DNA of 35,004 nucleotides from Treponema sp. GTDB taxonomy: Bacteria > Spirochaetota > Spirochaetia > Treponematales > Breznakiellaceae. The position numbers and the translations under genes are program-made. Under the pieces are notes generated by a model. That model searched no databases. It saw nothing but the letters and a program-made list of their open reading frames with translations, and had not been told where the DNA came from. Where the stretch lies: positions 1 to 35,004 of the forward strand of contig JAIRRJ010000106.1 in the NCBI GenBank assembly GCA_031256035.1, written 5' to 3'. Below, one piece after another: positions 1 to 7,989 of the stretch. Position 1 is the first letter of the stretch; every line of letters begins with the position of its first letter.

Positions 1-57
1 TTCCACAACCGCCGCGGCACATTCATCGCATGATGTTTCAATACCAAGAACCTTCAT
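1..57 (-). CDS. tsaD: 5' end of tRNA threonylcarbamoyladenosine transferase TsaD (partial)
   Basis: The first 19 codons of a minus-strand gene run off the left edge. The translation begins MKVLGIETSCDECAAAVVE, which matches the conserved N-terminus of the TsaD/YgjD/Gcp family (usual form GIETSCDET/AAAVV). TsaD works in the cytoplasm to transfer the threonylcarbamoyl group to A37 of ANN-decoding tRNAs. The ATG lies one base after the stop codon of the upstream deacetylase gene, so the two are probably co-transcribed and translationally coupled. A cysteine stands where Thr is commonly found after CDE. Identification rests on only 19 residues, but this is one of the most conserved N-termini known. 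Confidence 0.88.
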   Translation of the reverse strand, partial: MKVLGIETSCDECAAAVVE

Positions 58-58
58 A

Positions 59-1174
59 TTACTCCGCTTTTATTATAGCGGAAGCGGATTGTAAAGAATA
101 ACCTTGTTTGACGAACAGGGGCAGTTGTTCGGCAAGTACGGCAGCCAATTCCGGCGACCATGTATGCCCGATCATTACCGAACGGCCTGTTTTTTGTGCT
201 CTTGCAAGCCCGTTTGAAACATAACGCAGCATAGAATCCTTATCCTGCTCATTATCGATAAACACATCACGTTCTGCGATTTTAATTCCAAGCCGCCTCG
301 CTACAGCGGGAACTGCCGTTTCGGCGGTTGTTCTGGAATCAACAAAACTTATGCCCTGTTCGGCGCAAAAAGAAAGTATGGTTTCTACCGCATCCCTGTC
401 CATGGTAATTTTAGACCCCTGATGATTGTTGATACCCGCCACAGGACCGACTTCTTCTAAATTGCGTTTCAGTATCGCGCGGATCTCACTTGCGCTCATC
501 CCGGAATAAATCGCGCCGGGACCTGGGTTTTGCGCGCCAAGAGCTTCCATCGGCTGATGCAAAAATACTTCTTTGCCTGCTGCCCTGATCCGCCTTGCCG
601 CCTCAACTGAATGCGGCAGACCGGGCAGTACCGCAATGGTTAACGGGAAGGGGATATTGAGGAAAGGTTCAAGTTCGCGCAGATTGTTACCTGCATCATC
701 AATAATGAAAACAAGCGTTCCCGGCTTTTCAGACACGCTTTCAGGGGGCGCAGAGGGGACAGAACTTGAAACAATGGGGACAGTACGCGCGGACGGTATT
801 GAAACTGTAGGCTTTGGCTGTTCAACTGCTATAACCGGTTTTGATGCTGGCTTTTCTTCAACAGGCGCATTTATCTGTACAGGCTGCTCGACAGGCATGC
901 TTGCAACAAGTTCTGATACTTCAATTCCGGGGACAACGGGTTTAGGCGGGTTTTTCAATGTTGAATGTATCTTTATGATCGCAAATGAAACGCTTGCGGA
1001 AAAAGCGACTAATGCCCCCACCAGAATAACAGCCCGTATCGCATCCGAAAAACCGATTTTCCTGCGTTTTTTGGGAGTTTTCGCGGGGTTTGGTCGTTTT
1101 TGCCTTGCTTTTAGCGAAGATTTTTTCGGTATAACCGGCTTGGGGGCTGTTTTTTCAGGTTTTTTCATTCGCAT
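59..1174 (-). CDS. Divergent polysaccharide deacetylase family protein (membrane-anchored)
   Basis: A basic, proline-rich N-terminus (KKPEKTAPKP, KKRRK) precedes one transmembrane segment (AVILVGALVAFSASVSFAII). A Pro/Val-rich linker follows, then a C-terminal domain of about 220 residues with the hallmarks of the divergent polysaccharide deacetylase family (DUF610/PF04748): LVFIIDDAGNN, PFPLTIAVLPGLPHS, EVFLHQPMEA, GINNHQGS and a late GHTW motif. The Asp and His residues of these motifs are the expected metal/catalytic ligands. The domain should face the periplasm. The start is chosen at ATG 1174 (another ATG is at 1168). The frame stays open upstream to a TTG at 1357, but that stretch runs through a GC palindromic repeat and is probably not translated. 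The gene sits directly upstream of tsaD. Substrate unknown. Confidence 0.8.
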   Translation of the reverse strand: MRMKKPEKTAPKPVIPKKSSLKARQKRPNPAKTPKKRRKIGFSDAIRAVILVGALVAFSASVSFAIIKIHSTLKNPPKPVVPGIEVSELVASMPVEQPVQINAPVEEKPASKPVIAVEQPKPTVSIPSARTVPIVSSSVPSAPPESVSEKPGTLVFIIDDAGNNLRELEPFLNIPFPLTIAVLPGLPHSVEAARRIRAAGKEVFLHQPMEALGAQNPGPGAIYSGMSASEIRAILKRNLEEVGPVAGINNHQGSKITMDRDAVETILSFCAEQGISFVDSRTTAETAVPAVARRLGIKIAERDVFIDNEQDKDSMLRYVSNGLARAQKTGRSVMIGHTWSPELAAVLAEQLPLFVKQGYSLQSASAIIKAE

Positions 1175-1185
1175 TGAGGGGTTTG

Positions 1186-1284
1186 ATACCCCGCCCTTCA
1201 GGGCGATTAAAAAGGTATTAAACCCCGAATATAACTCCCTTTTAAGAACAACATACCCCGTCCCTTTAGGGCGGGGTTGTTGAT
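1186..1284. repeat. Pair of GC-rich palindromic repeat units upstream of the deacetylase gene
   Basis: Two related units read in the same direction: ATACCCCGCCCTTCAGGGCG at 1186-1205, and a longer version at 1253-1273 extended by flanking AACAAC / GTTGTT arms (1247-1284). The longer copy folds as CCCCGTCC-CTTTA-GGGCGGGG. The same design (CCCCGCC, short loop, GGaCGGGG, TATG, TTG) recurs at the right end of the window. Such hairpins resemble REP elements or the subterminal hairpins of IS200/IS605 elements; no transposase is nearby. Confidence 0.7.
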
Positions 1285-1407
1285 TCTGCGTGTTATTATT
1301 ATCGGCGGCTATTCTCTTGATTCGTAGATTCGGTACAATTGACAAGCTCTTTATCAATACATAACGAGAAAAAAGCTTAAGCCTTTACCTGTAGCAAATC
1401 TTTTCCG

Positions 1408-3066
1408 CTACTTTTTGCCAAATATACCCTTAAATATTGCATTTCCCGCCTGTCTGCCAACTGCGCTCACGGTGCTCGAGGCGGCGCGCTTGGCAAGAGT
1501 AGTCGCCATATTCGGCTGAGCCTTTGGCTGCTTTGCCGGTTTGTCAGGCGCCTGCACCGGGGGTCTTTTCTGCAATACATCGAACGCGGATTCGCGGCTG
1601 GTTTTCTGAACGTACTTCCCATAAAGCGGGCAGGCGTTGGTCAGCTCCCTTATGCGCTCCGGCGCCGCGGCTCCAAGAAAACTTTTTGGCGGCAGTATAA
1701 ATGCGCGCTCTACCATCTGGGGTGCGCCCTTTTCGTCAAGCATGGAGACAAGGGCTTCGCCGGTATTAAGCTGTCCCAAAACAGCTTCGCAGGAAAAAGC
1801 GGGGTTCGTCCTGAATGAAGCGGCGGCAGCTTTTATCGCCTTCTGATCCTTCGGAGTGTATGCCCGCAGCGCATGCTGAATCTTGTTGCCAAGCTGAGAC
1901 AAAACATTGTCGGGAATATCAGAGGGCGCCTGGGTAATAAAGTAAATGCCCACGCCCTTGGAACGTATGAGGCGCGCTACCTGCTCGATCTTTTGCAGAA
2001 GAACTTTCGGCGCGTCTGTAAACAGAAGGTGCGCCTCGTCAAAAAAGTAAACCATTTTAGGCTTATCCAAATCGCCGACTTCCGGCAGCATTTCGTATAA
2101 CGAAGAAAGCATCCATAAAAGAAAGGTTGAATAGAGCTGGGGGCTTTGGAAAAGAGCGACACAATCCAAAAGATTTATATAGCCCCTCCCCTTTTGATCG
2201 CAGCCAAACCAGTCCTGCAGATTAAGGGCAGGTTCGCCGAAGAAAACTTCCCCTCCGTTGGTGGCAAGGGTTAAAAGGTTACGCTGAATCGTCCCCAGAG
2301 TCTGGGTTGATAAATTGCCGTAGGTATCCAACAGAGCCTTTGAGTTGTCCGCCGCATAGCGCACCAGAGCCTGCAAGTCTCTTAAGTCAATCAACAAAAG
2401 GTTTTGGTCGTCTGCCATCTTGAATATTACCTGTAAAACCCCTGTTTGGGTTTCATTAAGACCAAGGATGCGGGCAAGAAGAATCGGCCCCATACCAGCT
2501 ATGGTAGTGCGTACCGGAATGCCGTTTTTGCCGTACACATCGAAAAAGCGTACGGGATAATCACAATACGCAAAATCCTTGATACCCATGCTCTGGACGC
2601 GCTCTTCTACCTTCGCGTTTTTCTCACCAGCTTTGCACAAGCCGGAAACATCCCCTTTTACATCCGCCATAAATACCGGGACGCCCATGTCGCTGAACAT
2701 TTCCGCAAGAACCTTTATGGTTACGGTTTTGCCGGTTCCGGTGGCTCCGGCAATAAGCCCGTGCCTGTTAAGCATCCTGGTGATCATGTAGACCGGTTCA
2801 CTGCCTGTCGCAACCCACAGTTTGTCTTTGGCGGAACTTGAAGACGCACCACTTGCAGGAGCAGCAGCAGGCGTGGCGCCAGTAGGCGCCGGAGCGTCAA
2901 TTTTCGCGCCGCATTCATTACAGAATTTAGTTCCCGCTTTTATTGCCGCATTGCAGCCAGGGCATTTAAGGTTCTGTTCCATCTTCGCGCCGCACTCATT
3001 ACAAAATTTCGCTCCCGCATTAACCGCCGCATTGCAAGCCGGGCATCTAAGGTTCTGATCTGACAT
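1408..3066 (-). CDS. HerA-like (DUF853/YjgR-type) ATPase with two N-terminal zinc ribbons
   Basis: The 552-residue protein starts with two near-identical zinc ribbons, with CxxC pairs at C8/C11 + C22/C25 and C35/C38 + C49/C52. An Ala/Pro/Ser linker follows, then a P-loop ATPase of the DUF853 helicase-HerA-like family. Walker A is GATGTGKT with K113, Walker B is VYFFDEAH, and later motifs include YFITQAPSDIPDNVLSQLGNKIQHALR. The C-terminus is Pro/Lys-rich. YjgR-type proteins usually lack the ribbons. The start ATG follows a GAGGTAA-type ribosome binding site. Biochemical role of DUF853 proteins is not established; a DNA-acting hexameric motor is suggested by family only. The ribbons are a different subtype from those of the zinc-ribbon proteins at 12546-14977. 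Confidence 0.85.
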   Translation of the reverse strand: MSDQNLRCPACNAAVNAGAKFCNECGAKMEQNLKCPGCNAAIKAGTKFCNECGAKIDAPAPTGATPAAAPASGASSSSAKDKLWVATGSEPVYMITRMLNRHGLIAGATGTGKTVTIKVLAEMFSDMGVPVFMADVKGDVSGLCKAGEKNAKVEERVQSMGIKDFAYCDYPVRFFDVYGKNGIPVRTTIAGMGPILLARILGLNETQTGVLQVIFKMADDQNLLLIDLRDLQALVRYAADNSKALLDTYGNLSTQTLGTIQRNLLTLATNGGEVFFGEPALNLQDWFGCDQKGRGYINLLDCVALFQSPQLYSTFLLWMLSSLYEMLPEVGDLDKPKMVYFFDEAHLLFTDAPKVLLQKIEQVARLIRSKGVGIYFITQAPSDIPDNVLSQLGNKIQHALRAYTPKDQKAIKAAAASFRTNPAFSCEAVLGQLNTGEALVSMLDEKGAPQMVERAFILPPKSFLGAAAPERIRELTNACPLYGKYVQKTSRESAFDVLQKRPPVQAPDKPAKQPKAQPNMATTLAKRAASSTVSAVGRQAGNAIFKGIFGKK

Positions 3067-3180
3067 ATATTACCTCGCTATTTTCTTTTTATTATTTTAC
3101 CATGTTATATAGAAATGTGCCAGACACAATATTGAAATTATATCTTCTCTTTTGTTTATTGCAGTAATTTCCTTGTCTCT

Positions 3181-3576
3181 TCAATATGTTACTTTTAACC
3201 CTTCTTTTTTGTATAATTCCATACTTTTATCTACAGTGAGCAATGTGAAATTGTTCTTTATAGCTTCCCATATTAAGAATCTGTCAAACGGATCCTTGTG
3301 ATGAATTGGTAATTTATAATTGGTTATCAAATCAATTGTATTTATTGTTTTGCACTGAAAATAACTGCCTTGTAATTCTTCAAAAAAATCATCGGGTGTC
3401 CCGCCATTAAGAGACAATTTTTTCAATCCGAATTTAATGGAGATTTCCCACAGACTTATTGGGCTATAGTATATTTCATTATTTTCATCCAAAAGAATTG
3501 ATTTTATTTCCCCGGATAGTCTGCCTGTATCAAGAAATGACCATAATAAAATATGAGTATCAACCAAATAATTCAA
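3181..3576 (-). CDS. PIN-domain toxin of a type II toxin-antitoxin pair
   Basis: A 131-residue PIN-domain protein with the VapC-like pattern: LVDTHILLW (D6), SLWEISIKFG (E44), HHKDPFDRFL (D95, D98) and TVDKSMELY (D116). These acidic residues would form the Mg2+-dependent ribonuclease site. It begins at a TTG overlapping the antitoxin's TGA stop (TTGA), which implies translational coupling. AT content is higher than in the flanking genes, which fits lateral acquisition. The target RNA cannot be inferred. Confidence 0.9.
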   Translation of the reverse strand: MNYLVDTHILLWSFLDTGRLSGEIKSILLDENNEIYYSPISLWEISIKFGLKKLSLNGGTPDDFFEELQGSYFQCKTINTIDLITNYKLPIHHKDPFDRFLIWEAIKNNFTLLTVDKSMELYKKEGLKVTY

Positions 3577-3812
3577 AAACTTACTAATTCCTCATCTGTC
3601 ATTGCAAAATCATCCGCGAATTCTACAGACATTTTACTTTCCAGTGTCCCTAATTGTCTTTTTTTGCTTTTTTTCCATTTTTCATAGGAAACTATTACAG
3701 CAATGTTCTGTTTCTTTTTACCATACGAGATAGCAACTTCATTTCCAGCCTCAACATCCTTCATTATTGAAGAAAAATGGGTTTTGGCTTCCGCTAACTG
3801 TAATGTTTTCAT
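3573..3812 (-). CDS. Phd/YefM-type antitoxin
   Basis: The 79-residue protein begins MKTLQLAEAKTHFSSIMKDV and continues GNEVAISYGKKKQNIAVIV, the Phd/YefM N-terminal DNA-binding fold. An acidic C-terminal tail (FADDFAMTDEEL) would neutralise the PIN toxin. It is the first gene of the pair and overlaps the toxin by 4 bases. Its promoter carries a perfect direct repeat, as expected for autoregulation by the antitoxin or the complex. Confidence 0.9.
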   Translation of the reverse strand: MKTLQLAEAKTHFSSIMKDVEAGNEVAISYGKKKQNIAVIVSYEKWKKSKKRQLGTLESKMSVEFADDFAMTDEELVSF

Positions 3813-3818
3813 GGTTTT

Positions 3819-3847
3819 AATATACTATACTTGGTCAATTTGGTCAA
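3819..3847 (-). promoter_or_regulatory. Promoter and direct-repeat operator of the toxin-antitoxin pair
   Basis: On the minus strand TTGACC (3847-3842) and TATATT (3824-3819) are separated by exactly 17 bases, and the -10 lies 7 bases from the antitoxin ATG. The -35 is part of a direct repeat TTGACCAA-A-TTGACCAA (3831-3847), a good candidate binding site for the Phd-like antitoxin. The closeness to the ATG suggests a very short leader. Confidence 0.7.
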
Positions 3848-3885
3848 GCATTTTTCATGAAATGCCAATATTTGCCCTTGTACCA

Positions 3886-3987
3886 TTACAGGGACATATC
3901 GCTCCCTGTTACAAGGACGGATCGCTCCCTGTTACAGGCACGGATTACTACCCGTTACAGGGACGGATTGCTCCCTGTAACAGGCAC
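3886..3987. repeat. 23-bp tandem repeat, four units plus a partial, each palindromic
   Basis: Units start at 3886, 3909, 3932 and 3955, with a 10-bp remnant from 3978. The consensus begins TTACAGGGACGGAT and ends GCTCCCTG. Neighbouring units create ACAGGGA...TCCCTGT inverted pairs, so each unit can fold as a hairpin. The array sits between the small gene ending at 3993 and the toxin-antitoxin promoter. It may act as a transcription boundary or be a small mobile repeat. Confidence 0.85.
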
Positions 3988-3992
3988 TTCTC

Positions 3993-4220
3993 TTAATTTT
4001 CGCCGTCAGCGAGGGTGCAGATTGCCTGCGCCCATTTTACGAACTTGAGGTTTGCCAAATCGCGGACGGTTTTGATGTTGATGTTTGGCAGAGCTTCGTT
4101 GAGCAGCTTTGCGCCGTTCTCGCTGATTCCCGCGATAGCGTAAATCGGGGCGTCAGCGATCTCTTTGAGGGGGCTTGTCTCATACTTCTTGATCACAAAT
4201 TTGTCGATGTTCATTGTCAT
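3993..4220 (-). CDS. Small helix-hairpin-helix-like protein of unknown function
   Basis: A 75-residue protein with a strong Shine-Dalgarno (AAGGAG, 9 bases before ATG). It contains ETSPLKEIADAPIYAIAGIS...GAKLLNEALPNINIKTVRDLANLKFVKWAQAI. The pattern 'PI-AI-GIS--GAKLL-EA--I-TVRDLA' resembles helix-hairpin-helix helical repeats that recognise nucleic acid or mediate contacts. I recall similar short domains in other bacteria but cannot name a family. It lies downstream of the first LRR lipoprotein gene and has its own double-hairpin leader, so it may be separately expressed. Confidence 0.7.
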   Translation of the reverse strand: MTMNIDKFVIKKYETSPLKEIADAPIYAIAGISENGAKLLNEALPNINIKTVRDLANLKFVKWAQAICTLADGEN

Positions 4221-4259
4221 TTTCTTTCTCCTTGCCGGCTTATTGCCGTTAATTTTTTT

Positions 4260-4309
4260 GCCGTTGCTTTGCAGCGAAACGGCTATAATTAAACGCCGCC
4301 AACGGCGGC
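4260..4309 (-). promoter_or_regulatory. Double-hairpin leader of the small HhH-like gene
   Basis: In RNA sense the leader has hairpin 1, GCCGCC-GTT-GGCGGC (4309-4295), an A/T linker GTTTAATTATA, then hairpin 2, GCCGTT...AACGGC (4283-4260) with an inner GCT-GCAA-AGC stem. The same order (GTT-loop hairpin, A/T linker, second hairpin, Shine-Dalgarno) precedes the LRR lipoprotein gene at 5702. Confidence 0.6.
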
Positions 4310-4319
4310 CCTTAATTCC

Positions 4320-5702
4320 CTACTGCCTCTCAAATGTATCCTTTTCTTCGATATATTTATATGTTCCCGCCGTTCCGTTGCTTGCATTGCCTGCGTAAAA
4401 CGCTTGCCGTATAAAAGGCGGATTGAATCCAGAAGCATGAAAACCACTTGAAGGTATCGTGCCTTGAAAGGTAGCACTCCTTATGGAGTAACCAGTAAAC
4501 GCACCTTCCCCTATCGTCTTCACTGATGCAGGTATGGTGATGCTTGTTATTGGGCATTTACCAAACGCAGAACGCCCTATCGTTGTAACCGATGAACCAA
4601 TTGTAACACTTGACAGGCTTCTACACTCTATAAACGCACGGTCACCTATCGTTGTAACCGATGAAGGTATGGCAATGCTCGTTAGTTCATGGCAAGCGTT
4701 AAACGCATCTGCACCAATCGTAGTTACTGATGAAGGGGAACTGAAAATAACGCTTGTTAGGCTTATTACACTCTCAAACGCCCTTGCTTCTATCGTTTTT
4801 ACCGATGAACCAATGGTAACGCTCGTCAGGTTTCTGCATCCAGCAACCGCATTCATTGCAATTACCTGAGCGTCAATGATAACGCTCGTCAGGCTTTCGC
4901 AACCATGAAATGTATGTCCTGCCACCAATTTTACCGATGAAGGGATGGTAATGCTTGTTATGCCAGTGCCTGCAAATGCTTGCGGCTCAATTGAAGTTAC
5001 TGAATTAGGAATGGTAATGCTGGTCAGGTTTCTGCAAAATTCAAAAGCGCCATTTCCGATTGTTTTCAACGATGCGGGGAGCGTAATGCTGGTCAGGTTT
5101 TCGCACCCAGTAAAAGTTCTTGGTCCTATCTCCGTTACCGATGCAGGGATGGTAACGCTCGTCAGGCTTGTGTTGTGAAGAAAGACAGCATCCCCTAACG
5201 CTGTTACCGGCAGTCCGTTAATGGTTTCCGGGATATGCACGTTTGCTTCGTTTACAGTGTTTGAATGTGTCAACCTTACGGACTTCCCTCCAATAATATC
5301 GTATGCTAATCCTTCGGGGGTTGTTCCTTTTCCGGTTACTGCTGTTGAGGTTTGCGTTGTCGTCCCCCCTGTACTGGTAGTCCCGCCCGTACCGGACGTG
5401 GTTGTCGTCCCTGTCGTGCTGGTAGTCCCGCCTGTACCGGACGTGGTGGTTGTCTCTGTTGTTGTTGGCGGGGTTACAACTACCGGCGTTTCTGTTTCGG
5501 TTTTCTCTCTGCGTCCGCCACGGTTTCCCCGTGCTGTTTCCAGCTCCGCCTGCAATTCGGCTACTTTTTCCTCATTTCCGGCGCCTTTTAATGCCGCAAG
5601 TTCTGCTTCCAATGCTTTTTCCCTTTCGCTTTTTTTGGGGGCGCAGCTTGTTAAAAACAAGCCGACAGCCAAAACCGTCAAGATTAATGCAATCTTCCTC
5701 AT
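4320..5702 (-). CDS. BspA-like leucine-rich repeat lipoprotein (TpLRR), copy 1
   Basis: Start chosen at MRKIALILT, behind AGAGGTT and a leader hairpin, giving 460 residues. The signal peptide ends in lipobox LTSC, so the protein should be lipid-anchored and probably surface-exposed. After it come a short Glu/Ala-rich coiled coil (EKALEAELAALKG), GGRREKTETE, a Thr/Gly/Ser-rich linker of about 50 residues, and about a dozen roughly 23-residue LRR_5 repeats of the form LTSITIPxSVTxIGxxAFxxC. Repeats of this family mediate adhesion or protein contacts in oral spirochetes and Bacteroidetes (family knowledge). The N-terminal module is almost identical to that of the next LRR lipoprotein (start 7973), indicating recent duplication or gene conversion. 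Confidence 0.9.
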   Translation of the reverse strand: MRKIALILTVLAVGLFLTSCAPKKSEREKALEAELAALKGAGNEEKVAELQAELETARGNRGGRREKTETETPVVVTPPTTTETTTTSGTGGTTSTTGTTTTSGTGGTTSTGGTTTQTSTAVTGKGTTPEGLAYDIIGGKSVRLTHSNTVNEANVHIPETINGLPVTALGDAVFLHNTSLTSVTIPASVTEIGPRTFTGCENLTSITLPASLKTIGNGAFEFCRNLTSITIPNSVTSIEPQAFAGTGITSITIPSSVKLVAGHTFHGCESLTSVIIDAQVIAMNAVAGCRNLTSVTIGSSVKTIEARAFESVISLTSVIFSSPSSVTTIGADAFNACHELTSIAIPSSVTTIGDRAFIECRSLSSVTIGSSVTTIGRSAFGKCPITSITIPASVKTIGEGAFTGYSIRSATFQGTIPSSGFHASGFNPPFIRQAFYAGNASNGTAGTYKYIEEKDTFERQ

Positions 5703-5718
5703 CAATAACCTCTCTTTA

Positions 5719-5763
5719 CGTTGCGTAAGCAACGAATTTTATCGAACGCTGCCAACGGCGGCG
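5719..5763 (-). promoter_or_regulatory. Double-hairpin leader of LRR lipoprotein 1
   Basis: RNA-sense order: CGCCGCC-GTT-GGCAGCG (5763-5747, one mismatch), linker TTCGATAAAATT, hairpin CGTTGC-TTAC-GCAACG (5734-5719), then TAAAGAGAGGTTATTG and the ATG. The linker and tail match the leader of LRR lipoprotein 2 while the stems differ in compensating pairs. Confidence 0.7.
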
Positions 5764-5810
5764 ATAACTCCTTAACATTTTCTTGTTAAAATATTTCTCA
5801 AATTTCAACT

Positions 5811-5843
5811 CGCAAAGACACAAAGGCGCAAAGAACGCAAAGG
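5811..5843. repeat. Octamer-type tandem repeat (CGCAAAGA/CACAAAGG)
   Basis: Four units, CGCAAAGA, CACAAAGG, CGCAAAGA and ACGCAAAGG, lie between the two LRR lipoprotein genes. Degenerate relatives occur at 12496-12531 (opposite orientation) and about 15053-15114. It is a dispersed intergenic repeat of unknown function. Confidence 0.7.
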
Positions 5844-5864
5844 AAGAAATAAGTGTCCTATTCC

Positions 5865-7973
5865 CTACTTCTTTGTCCACACGTCGCTGTTGGCATTCGG
5901 CCTCGTATATGTTCCCGGCCCCTCTGCCTTAAACTTATCCCGGAGCGCGGGGCTGCCGGGAAACATTGAATGCCCATGCTCTCGTCTGCCCTGATAGCCG
6001 ATGATCTCGGGATCAATAGCGCCCAATGTAACGCTGGTAAGGCCGGTGCAGCCTGAAAACGCAGAACTCTCTATAGCAGTTACCGATGCGGGGATAGTAA
6101 TGGTAGTAAGGCCAGAGCAACTGTCAAACGCATCTGCCTCCAATTCGGTTACCGCCGGAGGGATGACAATGCTTGTAAGGCTTTTGCATCCCCTAAACAT
6201 ACCTAACCCGATTCTGCGCAGCGCCTGAGGAAGCGTAATGCTCTTAAGGCTGGTACAGCTTGAAAAAGCGTTTCTCCCTATTTCAGTTACCGATGAAGGA
6301 ATGTTAATGCTTGCAAGGCTTCTGCAGTCCCAAAACGCGTTAAACCCTATTTTGGTTACCGATGAAGGGATAGTAACGCTCGAAAGACCGTAACAATTTT
6401 CAAACATCTCGCCATGAATTTCTGTAAATGTTGAAGGGATGGTAATGCCTGTCAGTTTGCTGCCCTTAAACCAGTTGCACTCTGTTTTTGTAACCGTTGA
6501 AGGAATGGAAAAATTCCCGCTCTTGCCTTTAGGAACCAAAAGAAGCGTTTGAACGCTGTGGTCAAACAAAACGCCGTCTACGCTCTTATACTTGCTGTTT
6601 CCCGCATCAACATTAATTGCCGTCAATGCGTCGCAGTCTGTAAATGCGCCAAGGTTCATGTCGGTTACCGATGCGGAGACGGCAACGGTCGCCAGGCTTC
6701 TACAGCCTTTAAACGCATTGTATTGGATGGTTTTTACCGTTGAACCGATGGTAACGCTCGCGAGATTGGTACAGTCCTTGAACATCCCATATTGCGAATC
6801 TCCCGAGATGACTGTTGAATTAACGGTAACGCTTGTCAGACCGGTGTTTAGAAATGCACCTCCTCCCACCGTTGTTACCGATGCAGGGATAGTAACGCTC
6901 GTTAAACGGCCGCAATTCATAAATGCTAACATCTCTATCGTTGTTACCGATGAAGGGATTGTAATACTTGTCAGACCGTTACGTCCGTAAAAAGCACTCT
7001 CCTTTATCGTTTTTACTGTTGAAGGTATGGTATACGCTCCCTTCTTGGCAGGAGGGCAGAAAATAAGATCTTCTCCGTTGTTTTCAAGCAAAACACCCCC
7101 CACGCTTGAATACACTTTGTTTCCCGCCTCTACATTTACTTCTTCCAGTTTATCGCAACCTTCAAACGTTTGATTATAACCAAAAATTGCAATGGAAGTT
7201 ACCGATGCTGGGATAGTAATGCTGGTCAGGTTGGGGCAACGTGCAAACACAAATTTACCTATTGTTGTTATGGACGAAGGCGAACTAAAAGTAACAGTTG
7301 TAAGGTTATAGCAGTCGGTAAACACCCATTCTCCCAACGTTTCTACCGATGAAGGTATGGTAACGCTTTTCAGGTTTTTGCAGTTGTAAAACGCCTCTCT
7401 CCCTATCGAAGTTACCGATTCAGGGATGGTAATGCTTGTCAGTTTGTCATTGGCATAGAACGCCTTATCCCCAATAGCGGTTACTGTCGAAGGGAGTGTT
7501 ATATTTGTCGCCTTACCGGCGTACGATGTCAACGTCCCACCGCTCATCTTCAAATCCCCTGCCGGCGGCATTACCGTTGACCCGCTTGTTGTTGTAGTAC
7601 CACCCGTGCTGGTCGTCCCTCCTGTGCTGGTAGTGCCGCCTGTACCACCCGTGGTTGTCGTCCCTGTCGTGCTGGTAGTCCCGCCAGTACCGGACGTGGT
7701 GGTTGTCTCTGTTGTTGTTGGCGGGGTTACGACTACTGTCTCTGTTTCGGTTTTCTCTCTGCGTCCGCCACGGTTGCCCCTTGCTGTTTCCAGTTCCGCC
7801 TGCAATTCGGCAACTTCTTCCGCTGTGCCTGTTTTGATTAGAGCCTCCATCCTTGCCTGCAATTCGGCAATTTGAGCTTCCAATGCTTTTTCAGCATCGC
7901 TCTTTTTGGGGGCGCATGATGTTAAAAACAAGCCGACAGCCAAAACCGTCAAGACTAATGCAATCTTTCTCAT
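5865..7973 (-). CDS. BspA-like leucine-rich repeat lipoprotein (TpLRR), copy 2
   Basis: Start chosen at MRKIALVLT (702 residues), because the signal peptide and lipobox LTSC begin there and a GAGGTT site precedes it. An in-frame ATG at 8060 has a better Shine-Dalgarno (AGGAG) but would bury the signal peptide. Behind the cysteine come a longer coiled coil than in copy 1, GGRREKTETE, a Thr/Gly/Ser linker, and roughly 17-20 LRR_5 repeats. The repeats are interrupted twice by segments of the type LEEVNVEAGNKVYSSVGGVLLENN, common in BspA proteins. Expected outer-membrane or surface lipoprotein; a ligand cannot be inferred. The signal-coiled-coil-linker module is nearly the same as in copy 1, whereas the LRR domain differs in length and sequence. 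Confidence 0.9.
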   Translation of the reverse strand: MRKIALVLTVLAVGLFLTSCAPKKSDAEKALEAQIAELQARMEALIKTGTAEEVAELQAELETARGNRGGRREKTETETVVVTPPTTTETTTTSGTGGTTSTTGTTTTGGTGGTTSTGGTTSTGGTTTTSGSTVMPPAGDLKMSGGTLTSYAGKATNITLPSTVTAIGDKAFYANDKLTSITIPESVTSIGREAFYNCKNLKSVTIPSSVETLGEWVFTDCYNLTTVTFSSPSSITTIGKFVFARCPNLTSITIPASVTSIAIFGYNQTFEGCDKLEEVNVEAGNKVYSSVGGVLLENNGEDLIFCPPAKKGAYTIPSTVKTIKESAFYGRNGLTSITIPSSVTTIEMLAFMNCGRLTSVTIPASVTTVGGGAFLNTGLTSVTVNSTVISGDSQYGMFKDCTNLASVTIGSTVKTIQYNAFKGCRSLATVAVSASVTDMNLGAFTDCDALTAINVDAGNSKYKSVDGVLFDHSVQTLLLVPKGKSGNFSIPSTVTKTECNWFKGSKLTGITIPSTFTEIHGEMFENCYGLSSVTIPSSVTKIGFNAFWDCRSLASINIPSSVTEIGRNAFSSCTSLKSITLPQALRRIGLGMFRGCKSLTSIVIPPAVTELEADAFDSCSGLTTITIPASVTAIESSAFSGCTGLTSVTLGAIDPEIIGYQGRREHGHSMFPGSPALRDKFKAEGPGTYTRPNANSDVWTKK

Positions 7974-7989
7974 CTTTAACCTCATTTTA

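Noticed and set aside
573..1283. Long plus-strand frame opposite the deacetylase gene
   Set aside because: Antisense shadow; the minus strand has clear family motifs and the plus-strand product matches nothing.
1175..1357. N-terminal extension of the deacetylase from a TTG start
   Set aside because: The extra residues are encoded by GC palindromic repeats and place an unrelated segment before the basic N-terminus and membrane anchor.
5716..5778. A 20-codon minus-strand frame (MLRSYRRRWQRS...) ending just before the Shine-Dalgarno of LRR lipoprotein 1
   Set aside because: It overlaps both leader hairpins and lacks its own ribosome binding site, and no equivalent closed frame exists before LRR lipoprotein 2, so a leader peptide is not supported.
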